Origin: JAFEDN01 sp963712715
Lineage (GTDB): Bacteria; Pseudomonadota; Gammaproteobacteria; Coxiellales; Coxiellaceae
DNA length: 64,000 bases
Assembly: GCA_963712715.1 (NCBI GenBank)
Contig: CAVQJI010000015.1
Coordinates: forward strand, 1-64,000
Reading direction: 5' to 3'
In this document: positions 48,670-56,579 of the stretch, piece by piece
Numbering within the stretch: position 1 is the first letter of the stretch
How the letters are laid out: the number at the start of each line of letters is the position of its first letter
The notes under the pieces: model-generated
What the model saw: only the letters and a program-made list of their open reading frames with translations
What the model was told of the DNA's origin: nothing
Database searches by the model: none
Program-made: the position numbers and the translations under genes

Positions 48670-49881
48670 ATGCACAGGGCGGAATTTCCAATTTTACAAC
48701 AAAAAATCGCCGGTAAACCGCTGGTTTATTTAGACAGTGCGGGTAGTGCGCAAAAACCACAAGTCGTCCTCGACTCCATCCAGAATTATTACCAGCAGAA
48801 CAATGCCAATGTTCACCGTGGCGTGCATACGCTGAGTGAACGGGCGACTGACGCATATGAAACGGCGCGACAAACAGTGCGGCATTTCTTAAATGCACCG
48901 AAGCCTCATGAAATTATTTTTACGCGCGGCGCCACAGAGTCCATTAATTTGGTGGCCAGTAGTTTGGGTGGATTGATATTGCGTCCGGGAGACGAAATGG
49001 TTATTTCCACACTGGAGCACCATGCCAATATTGTACCGTGGCAGGTAGTGTGCGAGAAAACCGGGGCGCAATTACGGGTGATTTCCCTGCTGGATGACGG
49101 TAGTTTAGATCTGCGGGAATACGCTGCTTTGTTAACCGGGCGGACTCGTTTAGTGGCCCTGTCACATATTTCGCATGTTTTGGGAACTGTTAATCCAGTT
49201 AAAAAAATGATTGCGATGGCGCATCAACACCAAATTCCAGTGCTGGTGGACGGTGCACAGGCGGCGGCGCATGTACCGGTGGACGTGCAAGACCTGGATT
49301 GTGATTTTTACGCTTTTTCCGGCCATAAACTCTATGGTCCTACGGGTATCGGCGTTTTATACGGAAAGTCATCATGGCTGGAAAAAATGCCGCCTTATCA
49401 AACCGGCGGAGGCATGATCCGGCGGGTCAGTTTTAAGAAAACCGAATATGCGGATTTGCCGGCAAAATTTGAAGCGGGCACTCCGCATATCGCTGGAGCG
49501 GTGGGATTAACCGCGGCGATAAAATTTATCGAACAGACTGGTTTTGCAGAAATTATTAAACATGAACAGGTTTTGACAACTGATGCATTGCAAAAATTAC
49601 GGGAAATTCAGGGCGTGACAATATTAAATGCGCCAGAAAACCAGGCTGGTGTGATGTCATTTGTGATGTCACGGGCGCATCCGCACGATATCGCCACTAT
49701 TTTAAATAGCGACGGCATCGCCGTGCGCGCGGGGCATCATTGCGCAATGCCGCTGATGGAACGTTTACAGGTTCCAGCGACAGTACGGGTTTCTTTGGGG
49801 TTATACAACAATACTCATGATATCGATTGTCTGATAGCCTCTTTAAAAAAAGTGATTGAAATTTTTCACGGAGAGGTTTGA
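48670..49881 (+). CDS. sufS: SufS cysteine desulfurase
   Basis: PLP enzyme that takes sulfur from cysteine for cluster assembly. 403 residues from the ATG at 48670; a GAAGAA ribosome site lies upstream and the start is 4 bases after sufD. Landmarks are LVYLDSAGSAQKP, YQQNNANVHRGVHTLSERAT, FTRGATESINLVASSLG, the PLP-lysine region DFYAFSGHKLYGPTGIGVLY and the sulfur-accepting Cys in VRAGHHCAMPLMERL. Group II desulfurase by its short loop. The stop overlaps sufU by one base. Confidence 0.97.
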   Translation: MHRAEFPILQQKIAGKPLVYLDSAGSAQKPQVVLDSIQNYYQQNNANVHRGVHTLSERATDAYETARQTVRHFLNAPKPHEIIFTRGATESINLVASSLGGLILRPGDEMVISTLEHHANIVPWQVVCEKTGAQLRVISLLDDGSLDLREYAALLTGRTRLVALSHISHVLGTVNPVKKMIAMAHQHQIPVLVDGAQAAAHVPVDVQDLDCDFYAFSGHKLYGPTGIGVLYGKSSWLEKMPPYQTGGGMIRRVSFKKTEYADLPAKFEAGTPHIAGAVGLTAAIKFIEQTGFAEIIKHEQVLTTDALQKLREIQGVTILNAPENQAGVMSFVMSRAHPHDIATILNSDGIAVRAGHHCAMPLMERLQVPATVRVSLGLYNNTHDIDCLIASLKKVIEIFHGEV

Positions 49882-50327
49882 TGGCGGATTTACGGGAGTT
49901 ATACCAGGAACTGATTATCGACCATAGCCGCTCGCCGCGGAATTTTGGTAAATTAGAACCGGCGGACTTCACGCACGAAGGATTTAATCCATTGTGTGGT
50001 GATAAAATTATTATTTATTTGCGAAAAACTGCCGATAAAATCGCGTCCATAAAATTTGAAGGCTGTGGTTGTGCGATTTCCATGGCTTCCGCATCCCTGA
50101 TGACCGAAGCTTTACAGGGAAAAAACCAGGCTGAAATAGAAGCTTTATTTGCGAATTTTCATGCTTTGGTGACCACCGGTGCGCCTTTGAATGAAAGCGC
50201 CCAGCTAGAAAAGCTCTGCGTATTGGCCGGTGTTTCCGAGTTTCCCATGCGGGTCAAATGCGCAACGTTAGCATGGCATACCGCTTTGGCGGCGTTAAAT
50301 AATGAAAATAATGAGGAGAAAACATGA
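49881..50327 (+). CDS. sufU: SufU sulfur-transfer protein
   Basis: Zinc-dependent sulfur acceptor that takes sulfur from SufS (as in Bacillus) or an IscU-like scaffold. 148 residues. It starts MADLRELYQELIIDHSRSPR; three conserved cysteines are in NPLCGDKIIIYL, FEGCGCAISMASASLM and MRVKCATLAWHTAL, and the Asp of CGDK is the fourth ligand. The insert between the second and third Cys is longer than in IscU, as in SufU. It overlaps sufS by 1 base and the next gene by 4. Confidence 0.93.
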   Translation: MADLRELYQELIIDHSRSPRNFGKLEPADFTHEGFNPLCGDKIIIYLRKTADKIASIKFEGCGCAISMASASLMTEALQGKNQAEIEALFANFHALVTTGAPLNESAQLEKLCVLAGVSEFPMRVKCATLAWHTALAALNNENNEEKT

Positions 50328-50677
50328 GCGAAGCTATTTTACACTTTACAGATGAAGCAGTTGAACATATTAAAAAATCTCTGACCCGTTTCCCCAATGG
50401 CGGGTTTCGTCTGTCGATTAAAAAGACCGGTTGTTCGGGATATAAATACGTTCCCGAAATTCTGGCGGATCCCAAAGCCAATGATGTGGAATTTAGCGCT
50501 GAGCATGGCTTGCGGATTTTTATCGATCCAACCTGCGTTAATATGGTTAAAGGCACCTTGGTAAAATTAACTGCGAAAGGATTGGGACAAAAACTGCTGA
50601 CATTTGATAATCCGAATGTCACGGGTGAATGCGGCTGCGGTGAAAGTTTTCATCTTCAAGAGGATGGCCATGGCTAA
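50324..50677 (+). CDS. SufA/IscA-type iron-sulfur carrier
   Basis: 117-residue A-type carrier that moves clusters to target proteins. It shows FTDEAVEHIKKSLTRFPNGG, the first conserved Cys in SIKKTGCSGYKYV and the C-terminal pair GECGCGESFHL, giving the three-cysteine pattern of IscA, SufA and ErpA. Context in the suf operon favours SufA. It overlaps sufU (ATGA) and the next gene by 14 bases. Confidence 0.93.
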   Translation: MSEAILHFTDEAVEHIKKSLTRFPNGGFRLSIKKTGCSGYKYVPEILADPKANDVEFSAEHGLRIFIDPTCVNMVKGTLVKLTAKGLGQKLLTFDNPNVTGECGCGESFHLQEDGHG

Positions 50678-51209
50678 CGCCGAAATTATTTATTTGTTGC
50701 GTGATTGTTATGTGGCGATGGTGCCATCCGGCGCGAAAATGAAGCTGCATAAAGGCATGGAAGTGAAAATTACCCAGCAGTTAGGCAATAATTTTACCGT
50801 GGAAGTTTTCGGTAATCTGGCGCGCATCGAGGGAAAAGACGCGGATGCATTGGGTAAGCAAACCGCTGATCCTTTAGCGGCCTTACCCGCCGACAGCAGT
50901 ATTGACGATCAGGCCATGGCAATGCTGAAAACGGTTTACGATCCGGAAATCCCGGTCAATATCGTTGATTTAGGGCTGGTGTATGATTGCGTGATTGATA
51001 AATCAGACGAAGGCGCTTGGCGGATTACCGTCACCATGACATTGACTGCGCCCGGATGCGGTATGGGTCCCGCCATCGCTGACGACGCCAAACAAAAACT
51101 TGAACGCATTCCAAATGTCAGCGCCGCCACGGTGAATATCGTTTTTGACCCACCGTGGAGCCGCGAAAAAATGTCCGACGCCGCCAAACTCGAATTAGGC
51201 GTTTTTTAA
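50664..51209 (+). CDS. sufT: SufT, putative iron-sulfur assembly protein
   Basis: 181 or 179 residues, starting at ATG 50664 or 50670. The N-terminal part (LRDCYVAMVPSGAKMKLHKG, VTQQLGNNFTVEVFGNLARI-like) is typical of the proteobacterial SufT, and the C-terminal MIP18/DUF59 domain has VYDPEIPVNIVDLGLVYDCV and LTAPGCGMGPAIADDAKQKL. SufT helps deliver clusters to enzymes such as aconitase under demand. It ends the operon and its stop is 1 base from the convergent kinase gene. Confidence 0.92.
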   Translation: MAMANAEIIYLLRDCYVAMVPSGAKMKLHKGMEVKITQQLGNNFTVEVFGNLARIEGKDADALGKQTADPLAALPADSSIDDQAMAMLKTVYDPEIPVNIVDLGLVYDCVIDKSDEGAWRITVTMTLTAPGCGMGPAIADDAKQKLERIPNVSAATVNIVFDPPWSREKMSDAAKLELGVF

Positions 51210-51210
51210 G

Positions 51211-52983
51211 CTATAAATTTAGCGTGACTTTGTTTGCTGTGGGCGCCTGCGCTGATCCTTTGGGTACTTGAAAAAAATGAGGCTTACTTTTTCTCGAAGA
51301 ATAAACTTTCTGCAATGATTTCTGCAAGGTTTCAATACGTGCTCTTAAGTGGGTATAGTTTTTAATGACTGCTTCGTATTTTAATTGAGGATATTTGCCT
51401 GGGTTTTGCCTGTATTTTTTAATTTTATCTTCCAGCTTTTTATCGATCACAGTCAGTTGCCGAGAGGCTTGTTTCAGTTCCCTTAAAGAAAAATTCTTAA
51501 AATTTTTATTGTTTAAAATATTGATGTCGTTTTCAAATTTATTCTCTCGCTCCAGCGCTTTACCATAACGCCGATCCCGAAGCATTTTTATCGCCGGATT
51601 CTCAAAAAAGGCGAGAGAATTTTTAGAAACTTCTACCTCTTTCTGATCCAGTTTGGGTTTGTCTTGAACTGACACGGTTGCTGAATTCTGATTCTTTTTC
51701 GGGGAAAGCTTATGCAGCTCTTCTTTCAGTATGGTGTGTACCTCAACCGCCGAGGGCCGGTTTCCGGGATTTGGGTCACAACACCGTAAAATTAAATCGC
51801 GTAATACCTGAGGACAGCTCTTAGGCCAGCCAGTAAGGTCCCATGGTCGCTGATTATTTTTAATATGATCCTTGATCTTCGACATATTACCCGATTGTTG
51901 AATCAGGGTATGGTAGGGATAGTTCCCGGATACTATTTCGTATAACACCATTCCCAAACCAAAAACGTCTGAAGCTTTGCTGTAGGAGCATTGCGTTTCG
52001 TCCTGGAAGAGTTCAGGTGCATTCCAGGGTATGGTGCCCACCATATCGGTCGTTATCACGCCCGATTTGGAGTCTTCTATCGAAGCACAGAGACCGAAGT
52101 CACAGATTTGGGCGCGCAGTTCTTCGCCATTGGGTGTGTTACTGTAATATAACAAGACATTCAGACTCTTGAAATCGCGATAAAGAATATGACTGTCGTG
52201 TAAAAAGATCACTCCTTCCGCGATATCAGCCGCCAGCCGATAGAGCACCGATTCATTCATAGCGGGTTTTGAACTCAACCACTGCTGAAGATTTCCCTCC
52301 ATAAAAGCCTCCATCACCAGGCAGGGTTTGTCATTTTCCACATAAAAAGCTTTTAATTTTGGTAAAACTTCGGATCCGATGGTAGCCAGTATCTTCATTT
52401 CAAGAGAGTCATTTTCTGAAACACGAAAATTGGGAATTTTAACTGCGACGTTTTCGCCTCGATAGGATCCCTGGTAGACTGTCGCTTGTCCACCTTTGCC
52501 CAACTCGTGAGAACGATTGATTTTTAAGTCCGGAGCCGAGGCATTATTAAAATCTTCAGGCTTTAAAAGATTTGCCAGCGAGAGAAATTGCTCTAAAACC
52601 GGGATTGGTTTTTGGTCTGCATTGGCCGGTCTGGTGCTTCGGAATGTTTCATTTTGTACTTCCATAAGCTGAATATGAGAATCCGCACCGTAGCCATTAT
52701 TCTTGGCTTCTTCTTCAATCTCAGGACCCGCAGACTGAGATTGGATATTTTCTGGGTTTTGATTATTCTTTTTTATTTCCATCATCTGGTCATAAGATTC
52801 CACGCCGTAGCCATCGTTATTGACAGCCGTAGATTCGATGTTTTCCGGGTTTTGGTTCTGTTGTATTTCCTGCATCTGCGCATAAGATTCCAAACCGAAG
52901 CCATTCTCGTTGGCTTCTCTTTCAAGCTCAGGACTCGTATCTTTCGAGGACAACACCATTTTTTCTTCATTTACTATTTTCAT
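51211..52983 (-). CDS. Eukaryote-like serine/threonine protein kinase, effector-like
   Basis: 590 residues, intact. A complete kinase domain (about residues 155-425): Gly loop LGKGGQATVYQG, VK-lysine NVAVKI, alpha-C Glu SLEMKILATIG, hinge LVMEAFMEGNLQQWL, catalytic loop ILYRDFKSLNVLL (Y for the usual H), metal loop ICDFGLC, GTIPWNAPELF and SDVFGLGMVLYEIVSGNYPY. The domain looks tyrosine-kinase-like/RAF-like, not bacterial PknB-like, and has no membrane span or PASTA repeats. The N-terminus holds three repeats (GFGLESYAQMQEIQ, GYGVESYDQMMEIK, GYGADSHIQLMEVQ) about 30-36 residues apart. The C-terminal 150 residues are Lys-rich and helical. Probably delivered into host cells; inference. Confidence 0.85.
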   Translation of the reverse strand: MKIVNEEKMVLSSKDTSPELEREANENGFGLESYAQMQEIQQNQNPENIESTAVNNDGYGVESYDQMMEIKKNNQNPENIQSQSAGPEIEEEAKNNGYGADSHIQLMEVQNETFRSTRPANADQKPIPVLEQFLSLANLLKPEDFNNASAPDLKINRSHELGKGGQATVYQGSYRGENVAVKIPNFRVSENDSLEMKILATIGSEVLPKLKAFYVENDKPCLVMEAFMEGNLQQWLSSKPAMNESVLYRLAADIAEGVIFLHDSHILYRDFKSLNVLLYYSNTPNGEELRAQICDFGLCASIEDSKSGVITTDMVGTIPWNAPELFQDETQCSYSKASDVFGLGMVLYEIVSGNYPYHTLIQQSGNMSKIKDHIKNNQRPWDLTGWPKSCPQVLRDLILRCCDPNPGNRPSAVEVHTILKEELHKLSPKKNQNSATVSVQDKPKLDQKEVEVSKNSLAFFENPAIKMLRDRRYGKALERENKFENDINILNNKNFKNFSLRELKQASRQLTVIDKKLEDKIKKYRQNPGKYPQLKYEAVIKNYTHLRARIETLQKSLQKVYSSRKSKPHFFQVPKGSAQAPTANKVTLNL

Positions 52984-53105
52984 AATTTATTCTCTTAAGC
53001 CCCGGTTTATGTAAAAATGATATTATATACATGAAATATTAAATAAAGATTAAAATATGAATATATTACTCAGGATAATCGAGGCGAGGACGCTAAGGCC
53101 TGTCA

Positions 53106-53190
53106 CGTCGTCCCGCGGCTTGTCCGCGGGATCCAGGGATTAAGCCAATGCCTCGTTCTCTGGATCCCGCGGACAAGCCGCGGGACGACG
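53106..53190. repeat. 31-bp perfect inverted repeat of a second palindrome family
   Basis: Arms 53106-53136 and 53160-53190 are exact complements (left arm starts CGTCGTCCCGCGGCTTGTCC), with a 23-base loop. Much higher GC than its surroundings. Similar GC-rich palindromes are known from other intracellular bacteria. The rest of the 370-base gap (52984-53356) shows only AT-rich sequence and a possible promoter before the next gene. Confidence 0.8.
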
Positions 53191-53356
53191 TATCCGATGG
53201 TGGAGGCCAACAGCACCCTGTCAGAATTAAATGCAAAAGCTACTAGTTATATAAACTATTTATTTTGTTTCAATGATTTGTCGTGTTTTTAATATTTTCT
53301 TAATAAAAAAAGTATAAAGTTTGGGTTCACTAGGATTCGCGAAAAGAGGAACAAGT

Positions 53357-54022
53357 ATGAAATTATTCAATATAGTAGAAGCACCTAATGGGCAAATAAG
53401 TTATCTTTTTGGTACCTGTCATTATTTTTTTGATATTCCACCGGAACTCATTGAAAAATTAGATAAAAACATCAAGCATCTTTTAGTTGAATATGCCCTG
53501 GATATGGATTCGAATTTGGGTATAGAGGATGAAAAATATGAATTATCTAATAAAAGACTGGATGTACAAATTACTCTCATGGCAAAAGAAAAAGGAATTC
53601 CCATCACTTCATTAGATCATAACGCCCAGAATCTTTCTGAATATAAGCTAGAAATTAATTATGATAAATCGGGTATCGATTGTTTTTTCTCTCCGGAATC
53701 GGCTTTATTATCTTATCCGCAAACATTGCGCATTATAAATCTCTATCATAAACAAGATACCACTCAATTAGCGGATATTTTATTAATGGAATCCAAAAAT
53801 GAAGACCCCATAGTCCATGAACGTAATAAATTATGGCTGCCGGCAATTATAAAAAGCCTGGATGAGGGAGATGCACTGATTGCCGTAGGATTTGGTCATT
53901 TATTTGGTATGCAAGGATTAATCAAACTTTTGAATGAAAAGGGGATATCGCTTAAAACCTTTTCCAGTTACTCTCCTTTCAATGAAAAAAGTAAAAGAAT
54001 ATCAGGAAAAATATATCGATAA
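53357..54022 (+). CDS. TraB/GumN (TIKI-like) family protein
   Basis: 221 residues from the ATG at 53357, which has an AGAGGA ribosome site (an in-frame upstream ATG at 53321 has none). Family motifs: the first metal-site segment SYLFGTCHYFFDIPPE (G-T-x-H), LLVEYALDMDS with the conserved Glu, HERNKLWLPAII (E-R-N-x-x-W) and VGFGHLFGMQGLIKLLNEKG (G-x-x-H). TIKI proteins are metalloproteases; bacterial roles are mostly unknown. No signal peptide, so it may act in the cytosol or be secreted otherwise. The next reading frame begins inside its 3' end. Confidence 0.8.
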   Translation: MKLFNIVEAPNGQISYLFGTCHYFFDIPPELIEKLDKNIKHLLVEYALDMDSNLGIEDEKYELSNKRLDVQITLMAKEKGIPITSLDHNAQNLSEYKLEINYDKSGIDCFFSPESALLSYPQTLRIINLYHKQDTTQLADILLMESKNEDPIVHERNKLWLPAIIKSLDEGDALIAVGFGHLFGMQGLIKLLNEKGISLKTFSSYSPFNEKSKRISGKIYR

Positions 54023-54703
54023 GAATATTTTGAATGGGGAAGTTTTCTCTCAAACGACTATCTCTCATGGCTCAAGCCACTATTATCGAGGAAAAATTTA
54101 TAGTTATGAGGAAAAAATATTAAACAGAATCCTGGACCCGTTTCGAAAACAGAATTCTTCAGGTTTTTTTGGATCTTTTAGGAAAAAACGCGATTCTTTA
54201 ACTTACTATAAAAAAGATCCTTTGCCTCTTTTGGAAGAGACTTTTATGACAAAACGCCCATGGAAAATTCAGAAGGAAAATTTCATATATAAGCTTCTGG
54301 ATGAGAAGCTGCTCGCTACAATAATGTTCATAATGGAGTCAGGAGGTAGTAATGATTCATTAAAATTATTAGGATTTTCCCGACGAATAATTTTTTATTG
54401 TCACCTGTTTTATCCGGATATTATAAAGAACTTATTGATAAAATATATGGATTGGGTCAAAAATCACGATGATGATTATTCATTCCTGGAGATAAAGGCG
54501 CTAAAATTGCTCTTATCCTGTGGCGTCATTCCCTCCTGGAAGGACGAATATAAAAACTGCATACAACAACATGCTCCAGAATATTTTTATAAATTTGAAA
54601 ACGGGCTTTATTGCCTAATATTTTTCTGGAATGTCGAATAAATAACAACGACATTGCCGAAAATATATATGGATATTTAGATCTTCCTCAATTAGGGAAA
54701 TAA
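53982..54703 (+). pseudogene. Unknown protein, overlapping the TraB-like gene, probable frameshift near its end
   Basis: Not recognised. The reading from the ATG at 53982 (MKKVKEYQEKYIDKNILNGE) overlaps the TraB-like gene by 41 bases. It is rich in Lys, Phe and Tyr (FRKQNSSGFFGSFRKKRDS) and helical later (LLSCGVIPSWKDEYKN). It stops at 54641, but one frame change near 54625 would extend it with CRINNNDIAENIYGYLDLPQ to 54703; that end (IAENIYGYLDLPQL) resembles short helical motifs at ends of other unknown proteins of intracellular bacteria. It may be the second half of an effector. Confidence in function is nil; that it is coding is fairly likely. Confidence 0.5.
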
Positions 54704-54764
54704 AGGAGAAAGAGCATGCAAAAAAATACTTCCGATGGACGTCATGGGTTAAGTCCAAAGAATT

Positions 54765-55124
54765 TTATTCCAGGAGCGATCTATAGTTAAAACAGAACAA
54801 TTCACCAATCCGCTTTGCTACTTCTCTACCAATTCGGCGGGCGCCATTTTCCATTTGGGAGATATCAGATTGGGTCATATTCAGCTTTTTTGCCATCTGC
54901 GCTTGCGTTAACCCTTCCCTGTATCTTATGCCCTTTAGTAAGGCGCCAGGTTTGGTATATTTTTCATTGATATCAGAAAAAAGTTCGTCCGGGCTCACAG
55001 TTTCGCCAGATATCCGATATTTTTTGGCAACTTTAACAGGGAATTGATAAACAACCCCGGCATGTTGCATCCTGATTTGAGTTAACCTCTTTTTAATAGG
55101 GCGCTTTTTCGTGTGTTCCAACAT
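54765..55124 (-). CDS. XRE-family antitoxin (HigA-like)
   Basis: 119 residues from the ATG at 55124 (MLEHTKKRPIKKRLTQIRMQ); an in-frame ATG at 55175 would add 17 residues that overlap the toxin and read less like the family. The C-terminal helix-turn-helix is ALLKGIRYREGLTQAQMAKK, LNMTQSDISQMENGARRIGR, ending FNYRSLLE. It overlaps the 3' end of the toxin reading by 32 bases, the usual toxin-first arrangement of HigBA-like pairs. Probably represses its own promoter. Intact. Confidence 0.85.
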   Translation of the reverse strand: MLEHTKKRPIKKRLTQIRMQHAGVVYQFPVKVAKKYRISGETVSPDELFSDINEKYTKPGALLKGIRYREGLTQAQMAKKLNMTQSDISQMENGARRIGREVAKRIGELFCFNYRSLLE

Positions 55125-55290
55125 AAAATACCTCAATGACTTTTTCTGATTTAAAAACTTCCCAACAACAAACATATGTTGGGTTCCCCTTAACTAAATG
55201 ACAATGCCTGATATCTTCCTGCTTTCTGCTATGAAGCTTCCCATAATTATGCCATCCTTGACCGGGCGCAGGCCCACTCCATACTATAAA
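55093..55290 (-). pseudogene. RelE/HigB-like toxin, start codon missing
   Basis: A 65-codon frame ending at 55093 reads WSGPAPGQGWHNYGKLHSRK, EDIRHCHLVKGNPTYVCCWE, EVFYVGTHEKAPY. The RHC-LVKG-PTYV and GTHEKAPY blocks match a group of small cytotoxic translational repressor (RelE-like) proteins. No ATG, GTG or TTG starts the frame; a stop lies at 55291. An ATG at 55301 (MVYSL) in another frame would give a normal N-terminus after one shift, so the toxin is broken or mis-sequenced. It overlaps the downstream antitoxin start and touches the Nudix gene end. Confidence 0.7.
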
Positions 55291-55725
55291 CTATATACCA
55301 TATTTTGGAATATTACAATATATGGAATGTAAACATGTCGCGATGATCTGGCTATGATCGAAAGCGAGGAGAGGTAGGGAATTCAGTGGAAACCAGGCGA
55401 ATGCTGCGGCATCATCGCCGGCCTGGCCCTTTTCCCGGCTGTCGAAGAGGGCGATCCAGGCGATACTGATGGTGCGGCCTCGGGGGTCGCGGTTTGGGGC
55501 GCCAAAACAGTGGAATTGCGACAGGGAAGCCGGATTCAGTTGGGTTTCTTCCCATAATTCCCGCCGTGCCGCGGTTTCCAGATCTTCGTCAATTTCAACA
55601 AATCCGCCCGGTAAAGCCCATTGCCCTGCAAACGGCGGGTTTCCCCGCCGAATGAGAGCGATTTCCACCGGCTTTACGACTGGGTAAAGACAGACAATAT
55701 CAACGGTTACGGCTATTTTTTGCAT
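55291..55725 (-). CDS. Nudix hydrolase (ADP-ribose pyrophosphatase-like)
   Basis: 144 residues, intact. The Nudix box is GGFVEIDEDLETAARRELWE then ETQL (G-x5-E-x7-R-E-U-x-E-E-x-G-U with T/Q at the last positions). The preceding ALIRRGNPPFAGQWALPGG and the following PNRDPRGRTISIAWIALF resemble the ADP-ribose/NADH pyrophosphatase branch. Such enzymes clear nucleoside diphosphate derivatives. Divergent from the mntA gene, with 25 bases between starts. Followed on its strand by the RelE-like toxin. Confidence 0.9.
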   Translation of the reverse strand: MQKIAVTVDIVCLYPVVKPVEIALIRRGNPPFAGQWALPGGFVEIDEDLETAARRELWEETQLNPASLSQFHCFGAPNRDPRGRTISIAWIALFDSREKGQAGDDAAAFAWFPLNSLPLLAFDHSQIIATCLHSIYCNIPKYGI

Positions 55726-55750
55726 AGATAATTTATGTTATAATCCCCCA

Positions 55751-56188
55751 ATGGAATTATCAAGAATAAAATCAATCATTACCGACCAATTTCGCGAGCA
55801 ACAGGGAGTCGTTGCTGTGTTAATATACGGTTCTCATGCTAAAGGTGTTGCCAGGCCCGACAGCGATGTAGATATTGCGGTGCTATATGATCCTCCGCAT
55901 GTTCCTTCACCTTTAGAGTTGTGGGAATTTCGACAGATACTGGATCGCGCATTTCCATGTGAGATTGATTTAATATGTTTAAATAACGCCGATCCCATTA
56001 TAGGCAATCAAATTTATAAGCACCATCAAGTGATATTGATGAATGATTCAAAACAATTAGCAGAGTATTTTGCTCGTTTAAGCAGTGAATATGCTGAATT
56101 GAAGGAATTTATCAAACCCATGGAAGATCAAATTTTACAGAGGAAATATTATGTCCGATCTGGAAGTGATCATAAGAAAAGTGGATAG
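55751..56188 (+). CDS. mntA: MntA nucleotidyltransferase antitoxin
   Basis: 145 residues. The minimal nucleotidyltransferase signature VLIYGSHAKGVARPDSDVDI (G-S-x10-D-x-D) is complete, with the third acidic residue in CEIDLICLN. MntA transfers AMP to a Tyr of HepT, disarming the toxin. It starts close to the divergent Nudix gene and overlaps hepT by 38 bases. Intact. Confidence 0.9.
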   Translation: MELSRIKSIITDQFREQQGVVAVLIYGSHAKGVARPDSDVDIAVLYDPPHVPSPLELWEFRQILDRAFPCEIDLICLNNADPIIGNQIYKHHQVILMNDSKQLAEYFARLSSEYAELKEFIKPMEDQILQRKYYVRSGSDHKKSG

Positions 56189-56577
56189 TATCCAAAATTG
56201 CTTGCAACGTATTGTGGAAAAAACTCATGACAATCAGCATTGGCCAGAGGATTATGACGCAAGAGATATTGTGGTACTTCATTTGATTAGAGCTATTCAA
56301 CTTTGTGTGGATATAGCAGGCTGTATTATTACTGAAAAAAAATGGGGCAATACCCAAAACATTGGGTGAATCTTTTTATATTTTAAGCAAAAATAATGTA
56401 ATTGACCATGCATTAATGGAGAGAATGCATAAAATGGTTGGCTTTCGCAATATTGCGACCCATGCATATAAAGAGATCAACTATGACATCGTCAGATCGA
56501 TTGTGGAACATCATCTCAGTGATTTCGAAGATTTTTATACACAAGCTTTAAAATATTCACAACAATTGGAACATTAA
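56151..56577 (+). pseudogene. hepT: HepT ribonuclease toxin, frameshift in an A8 run
   Basis: HEPN-fold ribonuclease toxin of the MntA/HepT system. The ATG at 56151 (MSDLEVIIRKVDSIQNCLQR) has an AGAGGA site. The reading shifts at the A8 run 56336-56343: one base fewer or more joins VVLHLIRAIQLCVDIAGCII to GAIPKTLGESFYILSKNNVI. The catalytic R-x4-H-x-Y-type motif is GFRNIATHAYKEINYDI. About 140 residues joined. Since the break is in a homopolymer, a read error or slippage is likely; without it, the system would be complete. It ends 2 bases before rimO. Confidence 0.9.
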
Positions 56578-56579
56578 AA

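Noticed and set aside
54716..54790. 24-codon reading (MQKNTSDGRHGLSPKNF) with a good AAAGGAGAAAG ribosome site
   Set aside because: It overlaps the 3' end of the convergent XRE gene and has no recognisable features. It may be real but cannot be supported.
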